A DNA stretch of 64,000 nucleotides, taken from NCBI GenBank assembly GCA_946411505.1, contig CAMKEG010000001.1, forward strand, positions 248,001 to 312,000. Reading direction: 5' to 3'. The DNA is from an uncultured Treponema sp. Its GTDB lineage: Bacteria; Spirochaetota; Spirochaetia; Treponematales; Treponemataceae. The notes under the pieces were generated by a model. That model was not told the origin of the DNA. It did no database searches and worked only from the letters and a program-made list of their open reading frames with translations. The position numbers and the translations under genes are program-made. Shown here piece after piece: positions 44,485-52,239 of this stretch (position 1 is the first letter of the stretch; every line of letters begins with the position of its first letter).

Positions 44485-46371
44485 TTAGAATTCACGAATG
44501 GCGCAGACCATAGCGGTTGAGGCTTTGTCAACAGCTTTTTCTGTTTTTATATATTCACTGTAGCCGTTTGCAGTATATAAATATGCATCCCAAATATAAG
44601 CAGAACTTTCTCCCCTTGGTTGTGATGAAGACCAATATGGAGCGCTTTCGCCAAAGCTATCATTATTCGAAACAAATTGTCCGCCAACATCATGTAAAGC
44701 AAAAAGATTCCTCGTGTATACAAGAACTTGCAATTCAGGCAAAGTGGGCAAATACCAACCGTCTTCAAAGTCAGTGCCCTTCACACGGCTCCCTTCCTGA
44801 TTTTTATAGTTTTTTGCCCAATAAAAGGCAGGGTATTTTGAGCTGTCGTTAGTGTCGTTGGATGTTCCCAAAGCGGACGCTATTTGCGCAAGGTTGTCGC
44901 TTCCGTTCGAGTCTGAGGGCGATTCAAATTCACACACGTAGCTATGTCCCCACACACTAATAGAAAGAAATAAATCTGTATAATTGTGTCCATTAACAGG
45001 TTTGCACGAAATGGAATCTATCGCTTTGCCATAGGCGGCGGCATCGCTTGCGCACCAAGCAAGCCCTTCTCTATTTTGCTTTATTCCTACGCCAAGAACC
45101 CTTGTTCCCAAATCCATGTATACATCCTTAATTGTTGTTGGCCCAGCATAAAAAATCGCTGCAATTGCCGTGGCTCTTTGTTCATCAGTTAAAGTTGTCT
45201 GCGGATAATCTTGATAATGCAGCGCGCTTCCATCATTAAAAACTATGTCGGAGACTTGTTTTTGTTCAGTCGGAGTTTTGCTTCCAATCCAATATTTTGC
45301 AGTAAGGGTTATGTCCTGCGTTATCGGCGTTTCTTCAAAATTAAATTCTTTGCCATTCAAATACCAGTCTCTAAACTTTTGGCTGCCCTTTGTCGGGGTG
45401 ATTGTCGGTCTTGCCGCTTTTTTGCCACTCCCTACATATTGAGATGAAATTTCGTCGCCGTTCGCGCTGTCAAATTTTACGGTTCGAATCTTCCCGCTTC
45501 CAACATAACTCACAGGCCGCACGTTATATTTTCTTGTGGAAAGCCCCGCGACATTCGATTGCCCGTTAGAAAAAGAAACAAACCGCGCCCGACAAACTCC
45601 ATCTGACAAGTCAACATCAGAAATCCAATATTGGCTTGCATCTCCAGTTTGAAAAGTCGTTCCTCCAACTTTAGCAATCGCCTTGTTCACTATGGCCGCC
45701 TGCTTGTAAAGCTCTTTCATTTCGTTTTCGGCAGGGATGTACCAATCGCTTTCGTATTTAGTGCCGCAAAGCCTTGTTTCGGCGTCGCTGTAATTGGCAG
45801 TCCAATAAAAGGCGGGGTATTTGTTTTGGCCGTCGCTTTTATAGTCGTCATAGGCTTTAACCGCCGCCATATTGACAAATCCGTGATTTTTATCGGTTGC
45901 GGTTGAATTTTGCGAAAAAACATCCGTTCCAACCTTGGACCAGGACATTTCGCATTCCCTTAATCCAACTCCAATAGTCATCGCTCCAAGCTGGTCAGTG
46001 GAAGCCTCGCCTTCGTAAAATACCACCGCAATCGCCGCTTGTTTTTGTTCTTCTGTAAGGACGAGGTCGTCTGAATATGGCTCCGCGCTTCCATCAACAA
46101 AAATTATGTCGCCAACCGCTTTTTCTTGGCTTGGCGCTTTTGAACCGTAATTCGTTGTTCGTGAACTGGACGTCGGTGTCTCTGTTCCGCCGCCTGTGGT
46201 TGGTGTCGCGGGATTTGTGACAGGTGGCGTTCCCAAAGCCGCTAGGAGAGCGGGATTGTTGGACGCGTTTTCGCAAGACGCAAGTCCAAGCGCCAGCGCC
46301 GCGCTCAAGATTAGGGCAAGAAATCGCGCTAAAATTGTCGCATTGTTACAATGTTTTTTTAAGCCTTTCAT
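44485..46371 (-). CDS. lipoprotein with duplicated DUF1566-like domain and InlB-type B repeat
   Basis: 628 residues. Lipobox LASC near residue 33 is followed by a PT/G linker like that of the neighbour. Two homologous units (about 85-300 and 375-628) each begin VGDIIFVDGSA or VSDIVFNDGSALHY, continue LTEEQKQAAIAVVFYEG or LTDEQRATAIAAIFYAG and end with a W-Y-x-P-x-x-x-E motif (DWYIPAENEMKEL; GWYLPTLPELQVL), the DUF1566/Lcl-type pattern. Between them VKFDSANGDEISSQYVGSG with YWI is an InlB-B/Flg_new repeat. A surface or periplasmic binding role is inferred. GGAGAAAAAT precedes the ATG. Confidence 0.78.
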   Translation of the reverse strand: MKGLKKHCNNATILARFLALILSAALALGLASCENASNNPALLAALGTPPVTNPATPTTGGGTETPTSSSRTTNYGSKAPSQEKAVGDIIFVDGSAEPYSDDLVLTEEQKQAAIAVVFYEGEASTDQLGAMTIGVGLRECEMSWSKVGTDVFSQNSTATDKNHGFVNMAAVKAYDDYKSDGQNKYPAFYWTANYSDAETRLCGTKYESDWYIPAENEMKELYKQAAIVNKAIAKVGGTTFQTGDASQYWISDVDLSDGVCRARFVSFSNGQSNVAGLSTRKYNVRPVSYVGSGKIRTVKFDSANGDEISSQYVGSGKKAARPTITPTKGSQKFRDWYLNGKEFNFEETPITQDITLTAKYWIGSKTPTEQKQVSDIVFNDGSALHYQDYPQTTLTDEQRATAIAAIFYAGPTTIKDVYMDLGTRVLGVGIKQNREGLAWCASDAAAYGKAIDSISCKPVNGHNYTDLFLSISVWGHSYVCEFESPSDSNGSDNLAQIASALGTSNDTNDSSKYPAFYWAKNYKNQEGSRVKGTDFEDGWYLPTLPELQVLVYTRNLFALHDVGGQFVSNNDSFGESAPYWSSSQPRGESSAYIWDAYLYTANGYSEYIKTEKAVDKASTAMVCAIREF

Positions 46372-46405
46372 ATTTTTCTCCGCTTTTTTTGCTTCAATGC
46401 GCTTA

Positions 46406-46434
46406 ATTATAGAATTCCGACCGCAACAAATCAG
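46406..46434 (-). promoter_or_regulatory. promoter of the lipoprotein pair, -35 inside a direct repeat
   Basis: Minus strand TATAAT (46411-46406); 17 bp upstream is the poor -35 CTGATT (46434-46429), which lies inside direct repeat 1. A weak -35 covered by a repeat is what one expects for an activator-dependent promoter. Confidence 0.55.
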
Positions 46435-46504
46435 CGCAAAAAAAGGCCCAAAACAGCGACAAATCAGCGCAAATTTAAAAAAAACAGCGACAAATCAGCG
46501 CAAA
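46421..46504. repeat. three 20-bp direct repeats, candidate operators
   Basis: CAGCGACAAATCAGCGCAAA occurs exactly at 46454-46473 and 46485-46504, with a three-mismatch-type variant CCGCAACAAATCAGCGCAAA at 46421-46440. Spacing is 33 and 31 bp, about three helical turns, so all lie on one face. They occupy the interval between the divergent lipoprotein and regulator genes. Confidence 0.75.
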
Positions 46505-46537
46505 GTCCAAAAACTCCAAAGATTGACGCTTCTCCAC

Positions 46538-46566
46538 TAGCAAAAACGCGTGAAGCGCGCTATAAT
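46538..46566 (+). promoter_or_regulatory. promoter of the membrane-anchored regulator, CCACTAGCAAAA box
   Basis: TAGCAA (46538-46543), 17 bp, perfect TATAAT (46561-46566). The -35 belongs to CCACTAGCAAAAACGC, shared with the promoters at 15425 and 60087. It rules out translation starts before about 46570. Confidence 0.65.
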
Positions 46567-46585
46567 GTTAATTAGGAAAAAAGTT

Positions 46586-47617
46586 ATGGACAAGCTAAAG
46601 GAATTTTACAAAAGCAATTTTTACATTCCGCCGTTGGATTTGGCCGACTCCGCGGAGTCAAACCGCATCAACACATTCTTTTTGAGCAGATTTTTTTTTA
46701 TCTGCGGCACTGCTATATTGGCGCTGATTTGCGCGCTTTGCCGCAACAATTTGCGGAAGCATGCCTCGGAGCTGCTTTTCTACGTTTTTTGCGACATAGA
46801 CACTCTTGCCGCGCTGTTGCTCGCGCTCATATTCAAGAACGTGTCGCGAAAAAACGCTTGGATTCTAAAGAACATTCCCCTTGGCGTTCTTTTTTCTTGG
46901 GGAGTCGCAAGCGGCTCTTACATTTGCTATTCCATGGGACGCTTTTTTGAAGGCATCTTGACTTTTTTCCTTTCAACTTGCATCTGCTTGTGCGCGTTCA
47001 GCTTTCCGCCCCTGTTTTTCATACCGATTGTGTCGGCCGGCGTTTGCGCCATAGCTCCATATATTTGCAAGGAATATTCTCCATTGGCGGTGTTCCATTT
47101 TGGCTACACAGCGGCCATGATGTTTTGCCTTTTGTTTTACAAGCGGCGTTCCGAAAAAAAATTCCTCTCGCTAATCACTGGCCAAAAAAAACGCCTTGAG
47201 GCTAGAACCTTTGGGAACTTCACCCTTTTGTACGAAAATAAGGCGGTCAAATTTTCCCGCTCCAAAACCACAGAGCTTGTGGCCTACCTCATTTGCAAGA
47301 ACGGATCTTCGGTCAACACAAAGGAACTGCTTTGCGCTCTTTTCGGAGAACGCGCCGACTCCGCCCGCTACGGCTCCAGTCTTCGAGCCCTTATTTCCGA
47401 CGCAAAGCGGACGTTTGCCGAACTTGAAACCCAAAACTTCTTCTCCGCAGAATACAACAACTTCCGCATAAACCCCGAGGCCATAAAGTGCGACTACTAC
47501 GACTTTTTGTCCGGCGACCCGGCCGCCAAAAAGCTCTACGCCGGCCAGTTCATGAACCAGTACAGCTGGGCCGAAGACACCGCCGCCTTCTTGGAGCGCA
47601 AGGCGCTTGCGGAGTAA
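46586..47617 (+). CDS. membrane protein with C-terminal winged-helix DNA-binding domain
   Basis: 343 residues. About 25-215 holds five or six hydrophobic segments; the last 115 residues are soluble and read like an OmpR/SARP-type winged helix: FGNFTLLYENKAVKFSRSKT (beta hairpin), ELVAYLICKNGSSVNTKELL, then SSLRALISDAKRTFAELE (recognition helix region) and NFRINPEAIKCDYYDFLSG. Membrane part first and DNA-binding part last is the reverse of ToxR/CadC. ATG at 46586 is chosen since the promoter ends at 46566. It probably binds the direct repeats next door. The thiamine pyrophosphokinase gene follows after three bases. Confidence 0.7.
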   Translation: MDKLKEFYKSNFYIPPLDLADSAESNRINTFFLSRFFFICGTAILALICALCRNNLRKHASELLFYVFCDIDTLAALLLALIFKNVSRKNAWILKNIPLGVLFSWGVASGSYICYSMGRFFEGILTFFLSTCICLCAFSFPPLFFIPIVSAGVCAIAPYICKEYSPLAVFHFGYTAAMMFCLLFYKRRSEKKFLSLITGQKKRLEARTFGNFTLLYENKAVKFSRSKTTELVAYLICKNGSSVNTKELLCALFGERADSARYGSSLRALISDAKRTFAELETQNFFSAEYNNFRINPEAIKCDYYDFLSGDPAAKKLYAGQFMNQYSWAEDTAAFLERKALAE

Positions 47618-47620
47618 AAC

Positions 47621-48415
47621 ATGCAAATAATCGTCTTTACAGGCGGAAGCTCCCCCGCTCCGGAAAAAGCGGCGGCCTACTTTAAGAACATTTTGGCGGA
47701 CGGCCAAAAGCCCGACGCTGTCATCGCCGCAGACTCAGGCCTTGAAACGCTCCGAGCCTGGCAAAAGCATTTTAACGGCCTTTACGATTTTTCGCCAAGC
47801 CTTATCTTGGGCGACTTTGACTCAATAAGCGACAAAAAAATTTTGGAAGAATACAAGGGCGCTAAAATCGAGCGCTCCCCCAGCTACAAGGACGACACCG
47901 ACACTGAGATGGCGCTAAAGCGAGCGCGGGAAATGGCGAAAAACTTTTTGCAAGGCCAAAAAACGCGCGGCTTTTTTTGCCGCAAATCTTTGGCTTTCGG
48001 CCAAAAGGCTTTCGTCACCTTAATCGGCGGCGCGGGCGGCAGGACCGACCACTTTTTGTCAATCTACAATTTGTTCGGAACAAAAATCGCGCCCGACGCT
48101 TGGCTTTGCGGCGAGCAAGTTTTGTGGAAGGCCGAGCGCTCGTCGTTTGAAATAAGCGGACTAAAGGCGGGAGACGTCATTTCCGTCGCCCGCGCCTTTG
48201 GAAAAAACTCAGGCGGAAAGATTCGCTCTCAAGGGCTTGAATGGGAAAGTTCCCTCTTCCGCAAAAACGGAATGCCCAGCGTGAGCAACACGATAAAGGA
48301 AGAATGGGCGCGGCAAGGAAAGGCAGTCCAAATTAATTTTTTGCGCGGCTCCTTTGTCCTTATCGCGCCTCTTTTTGCAAGCGTCCGATTAAGCAAAGGC
48401 AGTAAGAAAATATAA
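47621..48415 (+). CDS. thiamine pyrophosphokinase
   Basis: 264 residues. The four family blocks are present: VIAADSGLETL, LILGDFDSIS, SYKDDTDTEMALKRA and TLIGGAGGRTDHFLSIYNLF. It transfers pyrophosphate from ATP to thiamine in the cytoplasm. A 20-residue addition between the third and fourth blocks (about 110-128) coincides with a TTGCAAGGCCAAAA string like the inserts elsewhere. Start ATG with GGAG eight bases before, coupled to the regulator gene. Its end overlaps the convergent MATE gene by 56 bases. Confidence 0.9.
   Translation: MQIIVFTGGSSPAPEKAAAYFKNILADGQKPDAVIAADSGLETLRAWQKHFNGLYDFSPSLILGDFDSISDKKILEEYKGAKIERSPSYKDDTDTEMALKRAREMAKNFLQGQKTRGFFCRKSLAFGQKAFVTLIGGAGGRTDHFLSIYNLFGTKIAPDAWLCGEQVLWKAERSSFEISGLKAGDVISVARAFGKNSGGKIRSQGLEWESSLFRKNGMPSVSNTIKEEWARQGKAVQINFLRGSFVLIAPLFASVRLSKGSKKI
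47948..47990 (+). repeat. possible repeat-derived insert in thiamine pyrophosphokinase
   Basis: TTGCAAGGCCAAAA (from 47948) matches the inserts in the Gld fusion for 14 bases, and lies exactly in a family-variable loop. No tandem copy, so chance similarity is possible. Confidence 0.35.
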
Positions 48416-49703
48416 AGAAGGTCGCGCTTACCCACGCCGCTTGGTCGCAAAAGCAAATAGCGGTCCAGCCCATCGACGGCACAAGCGCGAAGCTTACAAA
48501 AATTCGGGCCAGCATTTCTATGACGCCTGAAAATATCGCGCGGTTGGAATAGCCCAAGCCTTGGACCGTTAGGCGCGACACGTTCAAAAATGGAATCACC
48601 AAATAAAAAAAGCCGCTTATAAAAAGGAACTTTTGCGAAGCGTCCAAGACTTCCGCGTTCTCCGCTGAAATGAAAATCATCGAAAGCTGCCTTCCAAAGA
48701 AAATCAAAAGAACGGCGAGCGCGGCGCCCAAAAGGACTCCGGCGGCAAGGCCTTGCGCAAAGCCTTTTTTGATTCTGTCAAATTTGTGGGCGCCGTAGTT
48801 TTGGCTTGCGAAGGTGGAAACCGAGGCGGCCAGCGCGTCAAAGGGCGAGATTGCGAATTGTTTTATCTTTGAGGCCGCGCTAAAGGCCGAAACGTAAACG
48901 GTTCCAAGCGCGTTGTTGGCCGCCTGCATTATCATGGAGCCGATCGCGGTTATCGAAAACTGCAAGCCCATCGGAACTCCGATTTTTATCAAGGCGGCGG
49001 CGGTCCTTATGTCAAAAACCTTGTTCTCCTTTTTTAGGCGGAGGATTTCAAACTTGGCGCGAATGTAAAGCGCGCAAAGGAGGCCGCTAACGAACAATGA
49101 AATGACCGTGGCGAAGGCCGCTCCAAAAACTCCCCAGCCAAAGCAAACGATAAAAAGAAGGTCCAGAACGACGTTGAGCATCGTCGAAAAGACCAAGAAA
49201 GCGAAAGGCGTTTTGCTGTCGCCCACCGCGCGCAAAAGGCTTGAAAGCCAGTTGTAAAGAATGATGAAGGGCGTTCCCAAAAAAAGCGTGAACAAATACA
49301 CGCGCGCGTCGCCAAAAATGTCTTCCGGCGTTTTTAGAGCGAAAAGTATTTGGTCGCAAAAAAAGGCGCAAAGGCTTGTCATTAAAAGCGCCGTGGCCGC
49401 CGCCAAAATGTTTGCGCAAAAGACAAAGCGCCTCATTCCGTCGTAGTCGCGCGCGCCAAAGCGCTGGGCCACCGGGACCGCGAAGCCCGTCATCGTTCCC
49501 ATGCAAAAGCCAAAAGTCAAAAACTGCGCGCTGGAGGAGGCTCCGACGGCGGCCAAGGCTTTGGCTCCCAAGTAGCGGCCGACAATCGCCGCGTCCGCGA
49601 TGTTGTAGACCTGCTGGAACAAAATTCCGCCCAGCAAAGGCAGCGCGAATTTTATGATTAGGGAAAGAGGATTTCCTTCTGTCAAATCTTTTGTCTGCGT
49701 CAA
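48360..49703 (-). CDS. MATE-family multidrug/cation efflux transporter
   Basis: 447 residues with about 12 hydrophobic segments. LSLIIKFALPLLGGILFQQVYNIADAAIVG is the typical N-terminus and GVPMGLQFSITAIGSMIMQAANNALG the second half repeat. MATE proteins export drugs or metabolites by sodium or proton antiport. The TTG at 49703 is preferred since GGAG lies six bases upstream; the frame also allows TTG at 49721, just after the tRNA-Leu terminator. It ends inside the thiamine pyrophosphokinase gene. Confidence 0.88.
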   Translation of the reverse strand: MTQTKDLTEGNPLSLIIKFALPLLGGILFQQVYNIADAAIVGRYLGAKALAAVGASSSAQFLTFGFCMGTMTGFAVPVAQRFGARDYDGMRRFVFCANILAAATALLMTSLCAFFCDQILFALKTPEDIFGDARVYLFTLFLGTPFIILYNWLSSLLRAVGDSKTPFAFLVFSTMLNVVLDLLFIVCFGWGVFGAAFATVISLFVSGLLCALYIRAKFEILRLKKENKVFDIRTAAALIKIGVPMGLQFSITAIGSMIMQAANNALGTVYVSAFSAASKIKQFAISPFDALAASVSTFASQNYGAHKFDRIKKGFAQGLAAGVLLGAALAVLLIFFGRQLSMIFISAENAEVLDASQKFLFISGFFYLVIPFLNVSRLTVQGLGYSNRAIFSGVIEMLARIFVSFALVPSMGWTAICFCDQAAWVSATFFIFSYCLCLIGRLQKEAR

Positions 49704-49725
49704 AGTCCGCTCCAATTGCAACGCT

Positions 49726-49754
49726 AAAAAAAAAGCGCAAGGCTACCCCTGCGC
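49726..49754 (-). terminator. intrinsic terminator after tRNA-Leu
   Basis: A stem of seven pairs with one bulged base (49735-49742 with 49748-49754) followed by nine T on the minus strand (49726-49734), immediately after the tRNA. It sits a few bases before the MATE start. Confidence 0.75.
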
Positions 49755-49756
49755 GT

Positions 49757-49840
49757 TACCCGGAGAGAGACTTGAACTCTCATAGAATTGCTTCCACTAG
49801 GACCTGAACCTAGCGCGTCTACCAATTTCGCCATCCGGGC
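49757..49840 (-). tRNA. tRNA-Leu(CAG)
   Basis: 84 bases with all stems: acceptor GCCCGGA with TCCGGGT (one G-T at the end), D-arm, anticodon loop TTCAGGT on a CTAGG/CCTAG stem giving anticodon CAG, a long variable arm, and T-arm GAGAG/CTCTC with loop TTCAAGT. CCA is not encoded. Confidence 0.95.
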
Positions 49841-49850
49841 AAGTTTAGAT

Positions 49851-49879
49851 ATATTAGTTTTTTTAGGCCTTTTGGTCAA
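49851..49879 (-). promoter_or_regulatory. tRNA-Leu promoter inside the PAP2 gene end
   Basis: Minus strand TTGACC (49879-49874), 17 bp, TAATAT (49856-49851), about ten bases before the tRNA. The -35 is in the last codons of the PAP2 gene. Confidence 0.65.
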
Positions 49880-50597
49880 GGGGCGTTTTAGGCGCTGAGA
49901 GAACTTTTTCGCAGGCCAAGAATACCGCGCCGCTTGTAAAAAAGCCAATCGCCGCGCCGCAAAGGCTGTCGGTGACAAAATGGTTTCCGCTTAAAACCCG
50001 CAAGGCCATCACGCAAACGGAAAGCAAAAAGAAAACGCAAAGCGCTGGCAATCTTATCTTTGAATTTTTTTTGCGAAAGAAAAACCAAAAGCACAAAAAA
50101 CCAAAGACGACAAAGGCGCGAAGGCAGTGGCCGCTGGGCCAAGAGCGGCAAAAGTCTCCGCTTTTTACCCCGTGCCCTTTGGGATTTGAAAAATACATGT
50201 AGGGCCTGATTCTTCCGGCCGCGGTCTTTAACAATTGAAGAACGCCGTTTCCCCAAAGCCAGCAATTTACAAAAACAAAGGCGTCCCAAAAAAGCCCTTT
50301 GACCGCGCTCTTTTTGTCTTTTGCGGGAAAGAACGAAACGGCTCCAACGACGCAAAGTTCCGCGCCCATCGCAAACAAAACGACAAGGGTTCCCAGCTTT
50401 GAAAGCTTTTTGTCGTAGGCATGGGCGAATTTCGCGTCAAAGGAATTTACCTCGCCGATGTCGTACGGCTCTCCGTTCCACACAAAGCTTTCGGAAAGAG
50501 CTTTCCTTTTGGCGGCCTTGGAATATTTTCCCGCGGCAAAAAGCGCAAGGCCCATAAAAAAAATCGCGGCCAAGCGCAAGACTTGTTTTTTGGTCAT
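49863..50597 (-). CDS. PAP2-superfamily membrane phosphatase
   Basis: 244 residues, about six hydrophobic segments. Motif 1 is KTAAGRIRPY (usual K-x6-R-P), motif 2 SWPSGHCLRAF (P-S-G-H) and motif 3 RVLSGNHFVTD (S-R-x5-H-x3-D with the arginine and histidine present). The family dephosphorylates lipids such as undecaprenyl pyrophosphate or phosphatidate at the outer face of the membrane. GGGGAGCGG precedes the ATG. It follows the cytidylate kinase gene by 11 bases. Confidence 0.85.
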   Translation of the reverse strand: MTKKQVLRLAAIFFMGLALFAAGKYSKAAKRKALSESFVWNGEPYDIGEVNSFDAKFAHAYDKKLSKLGTLVVLFAMGAELCVVGAVSFFPAKDKKSAVKGLFWDAFVFVNCWLWGNGVLQLLKTAAGRIRPYMYFSNPKGHGVKSGDFCRSWPSGHCLRAFVVFGFLCFWFFFRKKNSKIRLPALCVFFLLSVCVMALRVLSGNHFVTDSLCGAAIGFFTSGAVFLACEKVLSAPKTPLDQKA

Positions 50598-50608
50598 ATG
50601 CCGCTCCC

Positions 50609-51175
50609 CTACGCGCGCTCGACAAAGCCGCGCTTTTCAAGCTCGGTCAAAATGTTTTGGACGATTTGCTCGGGAACGTTTACCGCCGTGTCGACGATTA
50701 GGTCCGCCGTTCCCTCGTAGTCGTTGTTGTCGATGCCGTAAAGCGCCTTGTAGCGCCTTGTGTCTTCGCCGTCTCGCATTTTGGTGAAGGCGGTGATTTC
50801 GGAAAGGTCTCCGCCCTCGCGCTTAAGGATTCTCTTGGCCCTAAGCTCGTCGCTTGCAAGAAGATAGATTTTAACGTCGGCTTCTTTAAGCATCCAGATG
50901 GCGAGGCGGCTTCCAAGAACGCAGGACTCTTTTTTTGCAAGCTCCACCTGGCGGGTGTCCACGGTCTTGTCGTAGGAGTCGTCGGTCTTGGCCGCTTCGA
51001 TTACTTGGGCAAGGGTCATGCCTTTTTCCTCGGCCAGCTGCCTAAAGGTAAAGTTTATCAGTTTTATTCCAAGCGTCTTTGCCAAGAGGCCGCTCACAGT
51101 CGTGTTTCCGCAGCCCGACTTTCCGCTTACCGCGATTCTAAGCTCACGCCCGTCCTTAATTTTCCATGCGTCCAT
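50609..51175 (-). CDS. cytidylate kinase-like protein with altered P-loop
   Basis: 188 residues, the short (archaeal/spirochaetal) CMP-kinase type. The P-loop reads SGKSGCGNTTVSGLLAKTLG, with asparagine where Walker A has its lysine. The rest fits cytidylate_kin2: INFTFRQLAEEKGMTLAQV, then LGSRLAIWMLKEADVKIYLL and R-A-K-R-I-x-K-R-E-G-G (lid). Family members phosphorylate CMP/dCMP. Threonine-substituted P-loops are known in archaeal homologues, so activity is plausible but not certain. GGAGGAAC precedes the ATG. Confidence 0.75.
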   Translation of the reverse strand: MDAWKIKDGRELRIAVSGKSGCGNTTVSGLLAKTLGIKLINFTFRQLAEEKGMTLAQVIEAAKTDDSYDKTVDTRQVELAKKESCVLGSRLAIWMLKEADVKIYLLASDELRAKRILKREGGDLSEITAFTKMRDGEDTRRYKALYGIDNNDYEGTADLIVDTAVNVPEQIVQNILTELEKRGFVERA

Positions 51176-51248
51176 ATTTATGTTCCTCCTTCAATACCGC
51201 TGTTCGCGCGAGTTTGGTTACGAGCGCGAATGTTGCGGCTTATTGCCC

Positions 51249-51307
51249 GCGCTCGTGAGAGCGCAAGTAAATAGTTCCCTTACGCAAAACGGCGGGCGCG
51301 CCCGACC
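51249..51307 (+). repeat. two-hairpin intergenic repeat, copy A
   Basis: A six-bp stem with loop GTGA (51249-51264), a 29-base linker and a four-bp hairpin GGGC-GC-GCCC (51294-51303). The linker matches copy B (56220-56278) in 24 of 29 places with equal length. Its left side holds another dyad (TTCGCGC/GCGCGAA, about 51207-51234). It lies in the 182-bp gap between the yicC and cytidylate kinase genes, opposite in strand to them. Confidence 0.6.
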
Positions 51308-51357
51308 GTATGCGGCAATCTAGCATTTTAGGCTTGCCGCCGATTATCGTGCCGCTG

Positions 51358-52239
51358 TCACTCAACATTTTTCGATTGCTCGCGGATGTTTTCAAGCGCG
51401 TCCTTGGCGTCAATCACTTTTTGGCCAACCTCGACAAATTGGTTTTTGCTTCCGATTGTGTTGATTTCGCGGTTGGCCTCTTGGCAAATAAAGTCCAGGC
51501 GCTTTCCGGGAGCGGGATTTTCTTCCATCTCCTTTCGCATGGCCTTTAAGTGGCTTTGCAGGCGGACAATCTCTTCGTTAATCGTGTACTTTACCATAAG
51601 CGCGGCCACTTCGGCCATCACGCGGTTTTGGTCAACCTTGTCGCCAAGCAATTCCTCAAAGCGCGCCAAGATTTGCTCGCGGAACTTTCCTTCCATTTGC
51701 GGCTGCCATTGGGCAAAGAAGGCGGCGCATTGGTCAAGCGCGTCAAGCTTTTTGAGCAAGTCGGCCTTTAAGTTTTTTCCCTCGCGCGCGCGGTCGGCCA
51801 AAAAGGCTTCCATCGCAGCGTCAAAGGTCGGCTGAATTTTTTTCCAGTATTCTTCCGCGTCAATGTCGCGCGAAAGGCTCAAGACGCCCTCTTGCCCCGT
51901 GACTAACGAAAGCGGAATCGCGCCGCCGCCCGAAAAATTTTCCGCGCCCAAAGAGTCGGCCACGCTTTTTATCGCGTCGTAGTAGGCCTTGGCCGCGCCC
52001 AAGTCGGCGGTGACTTTTGAAGCCGAAGCGCTTTCTCGAACCCTTATCGCAAGGTCCACCTTTCCGCGCGCGATTTTTTCTGCGACGACCTTTCTGATTT
52101 TTTGCTCTATCGGATTTAAAAATGACGGAAGCGAAACGCTCAAGTCCAAAAAGCGGTTGTTTACGCTTTTTATCTCAACGCTGATTTGCGCCGTTCCCGC
52201 AAGGTCTTCCTTGTAGGCGTATCCTGTCATGCTGTTCAT
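51358..52239 (-). CDS. YicC/YloC-family endoribonuclease
   Basis: 293 residues. It opens with MNSMTGYAYKE, continues ISVEIKSVNNRFLDLSVSLP and ends with KRLDFICQEANREINTIGSK, the two most conserved blocks of YicC. The family is a cytoplasmic RNase. The start codon overlaps the murC stop by four bases, so it is translated from the same messenger. Confidence 0.93.
   Translation of the reverse strand: MNSMTGYAYKEDLAGTAQISVEIKSVNNRFLDLSVSLPSFLNPIEQKIRKVVAEKIARGKVDLAIRVRESASASKVTADLGAAKAYYDAIKSVADSLGAENFSGGGAIPLSLVTGQEGVLSLSRDIDAEEYWKKIQPTFDAAMEAFLADRAREGKNLKADLLKKLDALDQCAAFFAQWQPQMEGKFREQILARFEELLGDKVDQNRVMAEVAALMVKYTINEEIVRLQSHLKAMRKEMEENPAPGKRLDFICQEANREINTIGSKNQFVEVGQKVIDAKDALENIREQSKNVE

Noticed and set aside
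46421..46504. Three direct repeats as a small CRISPR array
   Set aside because: Only three copies of 20 bp with 11-13 bp between them, no cas genes, and location between divergent genes fits operators better.
46550..46585. Start of the membrane-bound regulator at 46550 or the ATG at 46564
   Set aside because: Both overlap the predicted -10 box (46561-46566); the ATG at 46586 follows a ribosome binding site.
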